Assembly: GCF_963678635.1 (NCBI RefSeq)
Contig: NC_087065.1
Coordinates: 75,711,345-75,775,344 of the forward strand
Direction of reading: 5' to 3'
Origin: Symsagittifera roscoffensis
Taxonomy: Eukaryota > Xenacoelomorpha > Acoela > Convolutidae
Length of the DNA stretch: 64,000 bases
Of this stretch, positions 31,734 through 42,714 are shown one piece after another. The translations under genes were made by a program, and so were the position numbers. Under the pieces are notes generated by a model. It was not told the DNA's origin, ran no database searches, and saw only the letters and a program-made list of their open reading frames with translations. Each line of letters begins with the position of its first letter. Position 1 is the first letter of the stretch.

Positions 31734-32087
31734 TTATAGGTTCGTTAAAATAGGTGTTAACGATAAAATTCTTTGATCTACCGGTTCTTTTTTTAAGGTC
31801 GGGAAATCGGCCTGATATGTATAGTTTAAACTCACTTTGTAGTAGTGTGTTAGGCCCTGGTCTGGTTGCCTGTCAGATGCGAATTTTTTTCGATTGACGT
31901 CTGTCCCGATGTGAGATATATTCGGGGTCTTCCTTAAATCTGGCCCATGGGGTGGTGGTTGCTTCTGGAATACTTCTATACCCAGGTTCAGCAGTATATC
32001 ATTTTCGAGGAGATTTTTTCCCGCTCTTTCGGTTATGATCAGTTTTTGATCTTGGCGTCCCAACCCTTCGATCGAATCCTCACACAA
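31734..32087 (-). pseudogene. Protease-to-RT linker
   Basis: 118-codon frame with NLLENDILLNLGIEVFQKQ, the LG-x-D-x-L-x-x-LG-like end of a retropepsin, followed by a poorly conserved linker into RT. Confidence 0.55.
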
Positions 32088-32099
32088 ACTTTTCCAATG

Positions 32100-32660
32100 A
32101 TGTTTATTGTACTTCCGAAACCCTGATATGCTTTCTTCGTGAATTCGTCCACTGCTTCTATCTTTAAGAATCTACCTCGTATTTTCATTTCATGAAGTAG
32201 GTCTTTCTTCATAAAGGAAACTGGAAACTTGCTGAGTCGATCTGAATTTCAGTAGAGTAGGGATTGAAATTTCCCAGAGATACCATCAGCGTCTTTTTTA
32301 GTTCTAGGCCCTCATGATTGAATACGGTTCTCACTTCACGCTCGATCTTATCTTCAATTGCATTTGTTTCGTTATTCGTATCCACCGCTAAAACTAAAAA
32401 ATTATCCAGGTTGACTTCGAATTCGCAATTCTCCTGCGGGTTAGCCCGGTAATTTTCTTTTTCGGGAGGTGTTAGGTTTTGTTCGACTACATTCGTTTGG
32501 GTTCTTGCTGTGATTCTGCAGTGCTTTGCGAAATGTCCTTCACGACCGCACGTGTTGCAGTTTCTTTCTCTAGCTGGGCATACGGTTAAATGTCTTTTCC
32601 TGAACTGATGGCCGCAGTATCGACATTTGTTACTTTCAACATTTTTTATGGTTGGTTGGT
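32100..32660 (-). pseudogene. Zinc knuckles and retropepsin active site
   Basis: Read right to left: CRYCGHQFRKRHLTVC, then CNTCGREGHFAKHC (C-x2-C-x4-H-x4-C), two adjacent zinc knuckles of gag. Near 32,232-32,250 a frame reads EIQIDSAS, a DSA form of the D-S/T-G protease active site. The knuckle and protease frames are continuous in the second element (56,553-56,897) but are opened differently here. Confidence 0.65.
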
Positions 32661-32667
32661 TTTTTAC

Positions 32668-33093
32668 CTATTGTGATGTTTGTACAGTAGTATAAACAGG
32701 GAATTTTAGGTACTGTTGATGTATCTTAGTACCTTTCTCATGGACAAGTACGTAAGATAACACGTTTTCTGGGGATAAGTATTCGATACATAGTTTCTTT
32801 GGGATCTCAACGTTTCGCATATTTGTAAGGAAGATATCTCTGACTAGTTCTGACTCGAGTTCGCCCAGTTTACAATTTTTTGCCAATTCAGATAATGTTT
32901 TGTGGAACTTTTCTAGTGACTCGTTATCTTTCTGTCTTCGACCAAAAAATTTATATATCTCGTAGGTTAGGTGTGTAGATGCCGTAAATGTAGTTTTAAG
33001 TAATTCCCAGAGTTCAGCAAAATTAATGTCCAGTTTTCTTTTCCCAGTATTTTTGTGTGAGACGCATTTCTTTCCTTCTCTTCCAAGTGCCAT
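32668..33093 (-). pseudogene. Gag capsid-like part
   Basis: The frame contains YEIYKFFGRRQKDNESLEKF and LSELAKNCKLGELESELV, matching the F-x-x-R-x-Q...E-x-F...L...A..C pattern of gypsy gag capsids. It is separated from the N-terminal gag frame by a frame change near 33,100-33,130, also present in the second element. Confidence 0.7.
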
Positions 33094-33107
33094 GTGTAAT
33101 TGAGATT

Positions 33108-33455
33108 TTAACTTCTTGTCGATATCTCCGATTTGAAGTCTGTTGAATTTGCGTTATCTTCTGCCTTTCTCCTTCTCATCTCTTCGTTGTAAGATTGGAT
33201 AGCTAGTCGGTGACGTTCGTCTTTTTCTGCCCAACAGGGTTGATCATCGGAAGGATCCATTGGTTCGGCGATAGGGTATGCTAGTTCGAGTCTTACCGGG
33301 GGGTTGATTACCTCTTCAATGTCCACCGAATCTTTAGCGATAATTGTTGATTGGATTTTTTCTGACCATCTTTCCCAGTCGTGTTGACTTTCACTCGATG
33401 TGTTATTCCAGAAAAACTCTAGTCCTCGTAGGTTCGACTCATTTGACTGCACCAT
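33108..33455 (-). pseudogene. Gag N-terminal part, starting at the LTR edge
   Basis: 115 codons from an ATG at 33,455. The A of this ATG is the last base of the 5' LTR, and the TGG that follows starts the presumed tRNA primer-binding site (TGGTGCAGTCAAATGAG). No untranslated leader is left between LTR and gag. N-terminal sequence acidic/polar, no domain. The same arrangement is in the second element at 57,802. Confidence 0.6.
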
Positions 33456-33803
33456 ATTAAAAATTTAGAATAAACAGTAGAATGGTTTTATCCAGATAAC
33501 TTAAACTAAGACTAATTTAAGACACGATAGTTAAGATCCCTACTATTAAGATAGTAGGCTTTTATCTAAGACTAGATTTGAAGACTAAAGGGTAATGTTA
33601 TGCTAAGTTAGTAGACAGAGTAAAAAGTTTGAATTAAGAATTAGTTTCACTTAACAGAATTGGTTACATATCAATGAAGATTAATGATCGGTGTCCCGGT
33701 CTACCAAAAGCCGTTGCGCTTTTGGCATTTATTAAATTAACTTGGTCGTAGCTAAGTATAAACTCAAAGGTTAAACTTCATGGGTAAGATATCACATTTA
33801 ACA
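33455..33803 (-). repeat. 5' LTR of copy 1
   Basis: Plus-strand left end TATTAAAAAT (TGTTA in the second copy), right end CACATTTAACA. It contains the same 20-bp hairpin at 33,539-33,558. Several substitutions and small indels separate it from the 3' LTR. Confidence 0.87.
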
Positions 33804-34289
33804 CCAATGTACCTTTTACCAAGATGAAACTTTTCCAGCGTTGTAAAGCCAAAACTGGTGATCATCAGAAACTACAGATCGAAAACGTGCAGCAGTGTTG
33901 ATTTATGCGTTTATAAGACGAAATTTGAACGTTTCTGTACTTAATTTTTGTTTTATGTTTTTGCCACCAAAATTATGAAAAAAGGTAAATCACGCAAAAA
34001 CTTTACTTTTTTCCACTGCCCGATTATTATGGATTTCAAAAAAATCTGAAGTGGATGGAAGATTTTATTAACGAAGAGGAAGGGAAGCAACTTTTGAATG
34101 AAAAAATTGAACAGTCATTGACGTTATTTTTTTTCTCATAAACCAAATTGTTTTACCGTCTTTTAAGTTCTTCTGGAGTACTTATAAAGGTCACCCGCAG
34201 TGCGGTTCCATGGGTTGTAACCGATTATAATCGATCTTCGTGGTGAGAAATATTCCATTATCATCAATTATTTTTACAGAAAACAAATT
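33804..34289. other. AT-rich stretch between Ty3/gypsy and BEL/Pao elements
   Basis: No gene or repeat recognised. The same sequence is at 58,151-58,635. Confidence 0.5.
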
Positions 34290-34789
34290 AATTTTATTTC
34301 GGGACGCTAATGGAACTCAACTCCACAGCAGCCGATTTCGGGACACCACATCAATGCTGCAATCCATTGTCATTATGTCATTGAAGGTTGACTCATCATT
34401 CCCGCACCCGAGAAGCTCAAGCTCATGGAATGCAGTAGGATCTCAACTTCGGAACAGTAGGATCTCAACTTTTGACTAAAAACATACGGAAGCTACAAGG
34501 ACACAACTACTGAAGTCTTCAGCTCCATTTTTTGAGCCTTCATTAATGCCCCCAATCGGAACTCAACTCCAGTTGACAGGGCAGCATTTCCACACTCAAC
34601 AACAACAAACACCAGTAACAGACAATCTTCATACCAGTAAAAGTCCATTCAAGCAATTCCCATTTTGCACACTTTCATGACTCAAGTCAACAGCAAATAA
34701 TTCACAACAAATTCAGCGCCTTCAGATCCGTACCTTCCGCCAGAGAACACACTGCCCCCGCAACAACCCATGAAGCCTTTAAAACAGAC

Positions 34790-35720
34790 ATGAGCCAACA
34801 CTTACAAACCCCGTCATCGGGTCAAAACTGGAGTCAACAACCTAATTGGACAGCAGAGCTCATCGACCAAGGACAACATGGACCTAAAATCTGCCTACTC
34901 GAAATTTGGAACGAGCACAGCCCATCATACGAGCACATCAGGATTTACCAACGACCAACGCACTACCATCAACCCAATAACAGTGCAGCTGGCATCATAC
35001 ATGAATGATATGATGAGCAGCCACCTGCACGAGCCTAAGCAAGTGACTCAATTCAGCCAACAACCCTCACCTCAGCATGGATATTAAGAGACAGCATATC
35101 AGAACATATCAGCTGCCATTGCACCTCCAAACGTTTCACATACGCAAGAAGCAAAACCGCTCGATTTCAGCAACCAGCAGAAGATTTCAAAGATCTTCAG
35201 AAAATTGTTTCCAGTAGTCTAGCCAATTGCATTCGACGGAAAGCCGGAACAATGGTTAAATTACAACCGATAGACAACCGACAACACAGACATCTCCCAC
35301 TCGGAGAAATTGACTCATCTACAGCTACTTGTCTACGGAGATGTAAAATCTCTCATTAGCGGATATGGATGCTACGGATTAATATACAATAAGCGCCTCA
35401 ACGCCTGTCCGGAAAACGACTTTGGAAACCCGACGAAGATAGAAACTTCCTTTTTTCGACGACTGGACAACATCAGCAGCAGCCCGACTCTACAACACAA
35501 GAGGAGCTACAAGGATCTCGCTAGCTTACTGCAGACAATCGTTGACACCTTCACAACTCTTGGATTCCATGAAGATCTCCACTCTACAACGAACGTTGAA
35601 AAAGTTTTGAGAAAACTGACGACACCCAGCCGACTGGAATGGAATTGCTACGACCTGAACTAAAAAATCCACCAGCCGTGGCTCATTGACTTGAGTATAT
35701 AGTTCAACGTCTACGCCGAA
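34790..35720 (+). pseudogene. BEL/Pao gag (DUF1759-like)
   Basis: A Gln/Thr/His-rich N-terminal part (34,790-35,090) is followed by frame 35,310-35,663, which has LQLLVYGDVKSLISGY, NDFGNPTKIETSFFRRLDN and a Leu-rich helix with LRKLTTPSRLEWN. This is the pattern of the DUF1759 gag region, where a G-x-A-x-x-x-I helix and a Y/FGNP motif precede a conserved R-L/L-P segment. Stops separate the parts. Confidence 0.7.
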
Positions 35721-36060
35721 GCCTGGAGCGACCTGTCCGCCAGCAATCAACAAGCATTTTCAGCCAGTCGACCGAACAATCACAGCAACATCCCGAACGG
35801 TCAATGCTTACAAAAAAATCACTCAGGACAAAAGGAGCCACGAAAGGATTTTTTCCCGGAGAAATGCAGTTGCCCCTACTTCGGAAAGTACAGCAGTTCA
35901 TAGCTATGGAACCCAAGGGTAGACTACAACATGACAGAGATCCACAACTCTGCTGTAACTGCCTCGGCCCCCACAAACTTGCCTATTGTCAATCAACTCA
36001 GACCTGCAGAACAGCTGGATGCAACACCACACTCTAATGCATCACAGCAACAAATGCAAC
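35720..36060 (+). pseudogene. BEL/Pao gag zinc-knuckle region
   Basis: It reads RLQHDRDPQLCCNCLGPHKL, AYCQSTQTCRTAGCN. The C-x2-C...H...C arrangement matches the BEL/Pao gag knuckle (CxNCLG-x-H-x-x-x-C...C-x-x-C). Five further copies of this stretch lie in the window. Confidence 0.75.
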
Positions 36061-36129
36061 TCAAGCACCTCGACAGCACGCCAGGAGATTACAATTAGGA
36101 TCGCTAACCGACACGATGATGCAATGAAT

Positions 36130-36435
36130 TGCACCTCCAACGCAAAAACATGGAAATCAACTCGCAACCATCCGAATTTAAAAATAATTATCTCCTATGG
36201 CAATCATGTAGTACATGCATATGCGGTGCTTGACTGCGCTAGCAAACTCACTTTGCTAAAATTATCAAGTTCCCTTCAATTGAAACTAGATCTCATGTTA
36301 AACGACAGGATTCAGCTTAAACAAGCTTTGAGCTTATCCGACACAGCCTCTACCAAGATGACCATTGCAATTGGACCCTACAAACATCGACAGCAGCCTT
36401 TTCAAATCAACAAAATTGACGTCATGATGGATTGA
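36130..36435 (+). pseudogene. BEL/Pao aspartic protease fragment
   Basis: It reads VVHAYAVLDCASKLTLLKLS, equivalent to the AY-x-LLDSGSQ active-site region of BEL/Pao proteases with DCAS in place of DSGS. The rest of the domain (PYKHRQQPFQINKIDVMMD) is in frame. Probably inactive. Confidence 0.65.
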
Positions 36436-36529
36436 AACCTCTCAGATTTTGACCCTGAGCTTTTCAGCTTCTTCTGCCAAAAGAATCAACATATTCACAA
36501 GGCAACACTGCCTTCGGAGTAAATTGGAC

Positions 36530-37340
36530 TCATCATAGGATGCGGCTTTAACAACTAGTGAGACCAACAGAAGCCGACACCAACACAACAGAATTTACTG
36601 ATTAGATGGAGAGATCATAGGTTGGTCTCTTTGCGGAAAAGACAATGCAGCTGAACCCAACGATGCCAGCAACATTCAGTTCACATCGGACGATAAGCTC
36701 TTTCGGCATGTAGCCGAATGGATGAAGATGGACGCCGATGGAACCTCAACGTACCAACACAGCCTCTCTGCAGACGATATGGAAGCCCTGGACTTCTTTC
36801 AAACTTCGACCCACCGCCTACTCAATAGACACTACGAAGTTGGAATGCTTTGGAAACCCGATCGACATTTGACCAACAACCAATTGCTTGACAACAAGCA
36901 ACTCGACAGCTTTCCAAAGCGACTAAAAAGGAACCCCACCATCGAAGATGGGCGCCGATTGGATGGAAGCCATGTAACAGGAAACCATCGTCACGGTTCT
37001 TCAGGAAGGAAAATTGTATTTGACTCACCACCCAATAACAAATGTCAACAATCCCGGAAAAGCACTTCAAGTACTAAACGCCTCCAGCAACTTCAAAGGA
37101 GACTCTCAACAGTATCCTTCTAACTGGACCAAAGCTCCCAAAAAACCTCACCGGAATCGTCATGAGACTTCGTGAAGACCGGTTGACATCTCAGCAGACA
37201 TCAATCAATGTTCATGCAAGTCTTCGTTAAGCCTCTAGATCAGCCCTACGTACCAATAACATGGAAAGACGATCACCACAAGCAGTTCTGTGGCCTGTTA
37301 TGCTCCCCGACCATGTGCCAAAGACAGTGTCGACAATTTG
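36530..37340 (+). pseudogene. BEL/Pao RT N-terminal region
   Basis: It contains GEIIGWSLCGKD, LSADDMEALDFFQTSTH, RHYEVGMLWKPDR and GSSGRKIVFDS in successive frames. These match the stretch before and at the start of BEL/Pao RT (LS-x-ED...F...YEV-x-L-W, then the VFD motif). From 37,170 the frame reads VDISADINQ, an RT palm motif. The catalytic YxDD region is not present. Confidence 0.65.
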
Positions 37341-37499
37341 CCCTGTTTGGTGCAAATCACAGAAATGAATTTCTAAATTGATGACCTCTATATAACCGAA
37401 TCAACGCCTGCCGAAGCCACCATATTGATGAAAGACCCCCAAAAACGTATCAGTTTTTGACCGACTTGGAATAAATATGCCATTGACGATGCTACCTGG

Positions 37500-37945
37500 A
37501 GATCACTTCAACTAGCCTGGACTACTCGTCCTCAGGAGACAAACCCCTCCAACTGGACCATCTGAAGGATCTCAACAATTGGATTGACGAACGCAGACAT
37601 TTCAACGACGTTTGCCTGCTACGGAATTACTTCAGCACAGGAAAATTTTATCGTTATGTAATTTCATAACTTCATAATTTTATTAGAACCAAAGAGCGTC
37701 TCAGCAAAGCAACAATTCTTCTCTACAGCCGCCATCCGATAATCATAGATGCACAACCACAACCTATTCGCCTCTTTCTGCAGCACTTTTCCGACAGCAG
37801 CAGGCATTATGATTTAGAACACAGCCGCAGCATCGTACAACAGGAATTATCCGGCAATACCTACCATGCCGCCGACTACGCCAATTACCATTTAGTCATT
37901 CAATGGCCAACTTACTTCTTGCCAGTAACGGACAGCAATTAACCC
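37500..37945 (+). pseudogene. BEL/Pao integrase N-terminal region
   Basis: It reads RLSKATILLYSRHPIIIDAQ, LFLQHFSDSSRHYDLEHSRS, then HAADYANYHLVIQWPTYF. This resembles the integrase H2C2 lead of BEL/Pao (H-P-I-x-L...H...H...). A polyT/AT stretch near 37,650 interrupts it. Confidence 0.55.
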
Positions 37946-38028
37946 TTCTTCACGACAAGTTCTGACTTCAAAGAGCCCTTCGCAATAAAGAACAACGGAT
38001 TTTTTTTCCAAAAGGTATACTTTTGCTT

Positions 38029-38208
38029 TTCACCTGCCTAGTTACTCGAGCAGTACTTACTGAAATCCGCCAATTCACCTGCCTAGTTGCTCGAGCAGTA
38101 CTTACTGAAATCCGCCAGTTCACCTGCCTAGTTATTCGAGCAGTACTTACTGAAATCCGCCAGTTCACCTGCCTAGTTATTTGAGCAGTACTTACTGAAG
38201 TCTGCCAG
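38029..38208 (+). repeat. 45-bp tandem repeat from integrase codons, four units
   Basis: Units begin at 38,029, 38,074, 38,119 and 38,164. Each encodes FTCLVTRAVLTEIRQ or a close variant, the conserved F-T-C-L-V-T-R-A block of a BEL/Pao integrase core. Because 45 is a multiple of three, the frame is kept through the units. The second copy has three units (62,375-62,509). Confidence 0.9.
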
Positions 38209-38340
38209 TTCTTCTTGAATTCATTGCAAGCCGTGATAAAAATCGACGTAATAAATTTTTTTGAAGGATTTAGACGTGCTAATTACTTCCATGAACGATA
38301 AGTTTCTGATGTTCATGAACCGGAGCTCCAAGGCCAACCT
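38209..38340 (+). pseudogene. BEL/Pao integrase core remainder
   Basis: After the repeat the second copy reads FFLNSLQAVIKIDVINFFEG, a weak match to the S-F-L-x-A-x-R-R-F stretch after the FTCLVTRA block. It ends near the GAACCGGAGCTCC sequence, where P2 begins. Confidence 0.4.
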
Positions 38341-39699
38341 CGCCCAAATTCAACACGAAGTCTTCATCATTGACGGATGTTTACGATGAGCCTCCTCATG
38401 CAACCCAGGATGCCGGAATTTACTCTTCGCCTCATCACAGCCCGCTAATGGAACGCAACTCCACAGCAGCCGATTTCGGGACACCACATCTCCGGAGATG
38501 CAAAATCTCTCATTTGCGGACATGGATGCTAGGGATTAATATACAATAAGCGCCTCACCGCTGTCCGGAAAACGACTTTGGAAATCCGACGAAGATAGAA
38601 ACTTCCTTTTTTCGACGACTGGACAACATCAGCAGCAGGCCGACTCTACGACACTAGAGGAGCTACAAGGATCTCGCTAGCTTCCTGCAGACAATTGTTG
38701 ACACCTTCACAACTCTTGAATTCCATGAACATCTCCACTCTACAACGAACGTTGAAACAGTTTTGAGAAAACTGACGACAGTCAGCCGACTGGAATGGAT
38801 TTGCAACGACCTGAACTAAAATCTCCAATAGCCGCGGCTCGTTGACTTGAGTATATGGTTCAACGTCTACGCCGAAGCCTGGAGCGACCTGCACGCCAGC
38901 AATCAACAAGCATTTTCAGCCAGCCGACCGAAAAATCACAGCAACATCCCGAACCGTCAATGCTTACAACAACATCAGCTTGGACAAAATGAGCCACGAA
39001 AGGATTTTTTCCCGGACAAATGCAGTTGCCCCTACTTTGGAACGTGTCAGCACTTCATAGCCATGAAACCCAAGGGCAGACTACAACATGCCAGAGATCA
39101 ACAACTCTGCTGTAACTGTCTCGGCCCCCACAAATTTGCCTATTGTCAATCAACTCAGACCTGCAGAACAGCTGGATGCAACACCACACTCTACTGCATC
39201 ACAGAAACAATTGCAACTCAAGCACCTCGACAGCACGCCAGGACATTACAATTAGTATCGCTAAGCGACGCAATGATGCAATGAATTGCACCTCTACCGC
39301 AAAAACATGGAAATTGCAACGTTCTCGACTCGCAACATTCCGAAATTATCATTAACAATCTCTTATGGCATTCAAGTAAAACATGCCTATGCGATACTTG
39401 ACTGCGCTAGCAAACTCAATTTGCTAAAATTATCAATTTCCCTTCAATTGAAACTAGATATCAAGTTAAACGATAAGATTCAGCTTAAACAAGCTTTGAG
39501 TTTATCCGACGCAGCCTCTGCCAGGATGACCATTGCAATTGGACCCTACAAACATCAACAGTTGTCTTTTCAAATCAACAAAATTGACGTCATGATGGTT
39601 TAAAACCTCTCATATTTTGACCGTGAGCTTGTCAGCTCCATCTACTAAAGGAATCAACATATTCACAAGGCAACACTGCCTTCAGAGTAAATTGGGAAA
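38341..39699 (+). mobile_element. BEL/Pao remnant P2 (gag, protease)
   Basis: Starts with the AATTCAACACGAAGTCTTCA and CCGCTAATGGAACGCAACTC leader. At 38,490 (ACACCACATC/TCCGGAGATG) it jumps straight to the DUF1759 region, so the Gln-rich N terminus is deleted. It then carries the zinc knuckle (38,847-39,284) and protease fragment (39,286-39,603, with YAILDCASKLNLL). Stops break it. Repeated at 62,641-64,000. Confidence 0.75.
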
Positions 39700-41455
39700 A
39701 TGACCCTCTCGGAGAAAACTCTACTTGCTACGGATCAAAAAACAACTGAGCGCTCCAACATCTGTCTAAAAAACAACTTTGGAAACCCGACAAAGATAAT
39801 AAATTTCTTTTTTCGGCGACTGGATGACATAAGCAGCCCGATATTACGACACAACGGAAGCTACAAGGATATCGCTAACTTCCTGCAAAAAATGGTTGCC
39901 ACCTTCACAACGCTTGGATTCCATCACGATCTCCACTCTACATTGAGCCTGAGCACGAATGACAATCTCACCCACATTCAACACCAAGTCTTCATCATTG
40001 ACGAATGTTTACGATGAGCTACTTCATGCATCCCAGGATGCCGGAATTCACTTTTCGCCTCACCAAAGCCCGCTAATGGAACTCAACTCGCAAGCACCCG
40101 ATTTTGGGACAGGGCGTCGATGCCGCAACCCATTGTCAGCATGTCAATGAAGTTTGACTCGTCATTCCGCATCCCAGAAGCTCAAGTTCAAGGAACGCAG
40201 TACGACCTCAACTTCGGAAATCAACTTCTTTTTTTTTTTTTACAAAAGACAGACGGAGGCTTAATTGACGCAACTACTGGAATATTCAGCACCATTTTAT
40301 CAGCCTTCATCAATGCCTCCAAGCGGAACTTAATTCTGTTTGACAGGACAGCAATTGCACACTCAACAACATTACACACTAGTAACAGACGATCTTCATA
40401 CCAGTAAAACTCAGCATCTTCATGGAACTCGCATCCTTTCAAGCAACCCACATTTTGCAGACTTTCATGTCTCGAGTCAACGGCCAAAATGTTAGAACAA
40501 GTTTAGCGCCTTGATACCCGTATCTTCCGCCCGAGAACACACTGCCCCCCGGAACGACCCATCAAGACTTTCAACAGACATCAACCAACATTTACATACC
40601 CCGTCATCGGATCAACACTGCAGTCAGCAAACTAATTTTGACAGCAGAGCGTATGGACCAAAAACAATATGGATCTAAAACGATCAGACTCGATAATTGA
40701 AAGGAGAACAACCGCTCATACAACCACATCAAGATTTACCAACTACCAACTCAATAACATCAACTCAAAAACAGTGCAGCCAGCCAGCACTATACATGAA
40801 TGAAATGATGAGCAGCCGCCAGCACGAGCCTAATCAAGTAACTCAATTGAACCAGCAACCTTAATCTCAGCATGGAAATCATCAGGCATCATATCAGAAC
40901 CTATCAGTTGTCATTGCACCTCCAAATGTGACCCATACGCAAGAATCAGTACTGCTCCACTTCAGCAGAAGATTTCAAAGACCTTCAGGAAATCAGTTCC
41001 AGTTGTCCAGCCAATTGTATTTCACGGAAACCCGGAACAATGATTAGATTGGATTGGACTCTTGAACTCGAGAATCGACACCACATACATGTCCCACTCG
41101 GAGAAAATGACCCATCATCATCAGTTTGGCCCGCACAACTGAAATTACAGCCTTTGACATTTTGAAACTCAGCCGTTATTTTGTGAAGAGTTGTCGATTC
41201 GACAGTTTCCACACGGAATTTGACAGCTTTTGGAAAAAGACATCAAAACCAGCACGCAGTCGATTTCAATTGATCTGCGTATTTCTGGACAAACATTTTT
41301 TTCTTGAAATCAAATGACGTCTGAGCAAAGAAACACTTCTTCTCTCCAGCCGCCATCCGATAATAATGGACGCACAACAACAACCTATTCGCCTCTTTCT
41401 GCAGCATATTTCTGACAGCAACAGACCTTATTGTGTTGAACTCAGCCGCCGAACA
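39700..41455 (+). mobile_element. BEL/Pao remnant P3, internally deleted
   Basis: DUF1759-like gag fragment (39,700-39,930), leader marker (about 40,070), Gln-rich gag start (40,100-41,110), then a direct jump near 41,310 to the integrase region (equivalent of 37,690-37,830). Protease and RT are missing. It ends at a CACACACACA run at 41,452. In the second copy this part lies beyond the window. Confidence 0.65.
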
Positions 41456-42714
41456 CACACACACCTCCCCTCCCCCTCTTTTTTTGGGATGGGGGCATAA
41501 GAGTCTGGAAGGGTTATTATTTTACCCGTACTTTTACGGTAAAATTAAGAAAGGGTTAAGCGGTGGGGAGGGAGGGTAGGTGGTGGTAATTGAACAAATT
41601 GCAAGTAAATGGGTAAGAATGGTGGGAGTTAGTGTGAAGTATACAGGGTGAGGGGGAGACAAGTAGAAAGCAATGCACCATTTTGCTGCAATTGAAGATA
41701 AAACAAAATTTTGCAACTGGAAAAAATTAAACTTTTGAATATTTGATTTCAAGGTTTTGGAAAGTCCAGGCTCGTATTAATAAAAAATCTTTATAATTCT
41801 TTATAATCTATTATAATCGCCTACAACCCATTATAAACCAATCAAATTTATTATAATGGTTTAGGTTGATTTCCACTTCCTTTTCTTTATAATCGCCTAT
41901 TGATCCATTATAATCAACCCGTCATGAAAATCAAATATAATCAATCATTCTCCATGGAATCTCATTGCAGTTTTTGGTGATCCCGCCACTTTTACGCACG
42001 AGTCAAAAACATTAGAGACAAAAGAAGCTTAGCAAAAGGTCAAATCGAAACTTAAAAAAAGTCATTTCCCACTATATCAATCAAGAGCAATTCCCCACAA
42101 AACCATTTAAATTACTTTAGCAAACAAATCCAGTATTCATTCAGCTAAATATCGTATTTGCTTGGGCATTAATTCAAATGTCTCAAGTAAATAAACAATT
42201 TGAGTACTTAGGATTTGGTGCGGTAACAGTCCCTCACACTCCACTACCCTCTCTTAGTTCTCTTGTCAATTATTTCTAAGCTCCTATTGGCTTTGGAGAA
42301 TTAGTACGGGACACTAAAGCGTACAAACATTTTTTTTCGAGCCTACGACTTAAACTAGTCTTGTTTTTTTAACGCTTTTTCATCATTAGTGTTAATGTAG
42401 TCTTCAGAGAAAAAAAAATATAATTTGTTATTGATTTTGTTTTGCTTTGCATCAATTTGTTGTTGGTTACCCCAAACTCCTACTATGACAAGTTATTCTG
42501 TCTCGAGCGCAATTTTTTCTGAAAATTTTGACGGCTTTCTTTCTTTTACGCCATAAGCATGCCAGCTACAGGACTTAATAGAAAGAGTTCAGGTAAAACA
42601 ACTGTAAAAATACGGGAGACAACACTCCCGAGTGTATTTATAATTTTAAAAAAATTGCGTCAATTGAACATAAAATAGCATCATTGTATTATAAATTTAC
42701 TGAATCCAATGCGA
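41456..42714. other. Unassigned AT-rich stretch
   Basis: It begins with a CA run and a pyrimidine-rich stretch (CTCCCCTCCCCCTC). It includes a cluster of TTATAAT/ATTATAA motifs (41,780-41,950). No coding sequence or known element. It separates P3 from P4 and could be a later insertion, but no ends were identified. Confidence 0.4.

Larger units (their letters stand above)
27227..33803 (-). mobile_element. Ty3/gypsy LTR retrotransposon, copy 1
   Basis: Minus-strand element of 6,577 bp with LTRs at 27,227-27,581 and 33,455-33,803. Going leftwards: gag (two frames), two zinc knuckles, protease, RT, RNase H, integrase zinc-binding domain, and an extra Ser/Pro-rich frame. RT and gag are frameshifted, and the integrase catalytic core is missing, so it cannot move on its own. 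The LTRs differ from each other at several sites, so the insertion is older than the 25.8 kb duplication. No target-site duplication. Confidence 0.88.
34290..38340 (+). mobile_element. BEL/Pao retrotransposon remnant P1
   Basis: Plus-strand element with gag, zinc knuckle, aspartic protease, RT and integrase pieces in BEL/Pao order, broken by many frameshifts. The 5' end begins near CGGGACGCTAATGGAACTCA, a marker repeated at the start of P2, P3 and P4. The integrase core holds an expanded 45-bp repeat. No LTR pair identified. Confidence 0.8.

Noticed and set aside
27227-33803. Endogenous retrovirus with an envelope gene
   Set aside because: The third frame (28,097-28,801) has no signal peptide, membrane segment or Cys pattern of an envelope, so an LTR retrotransposon is the simpler call.
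38029-38208. CRISPR-like repeat array
   Set aside because: Units are contiguous with no spacers and encode an integrase motif. The host is a eukaryote.
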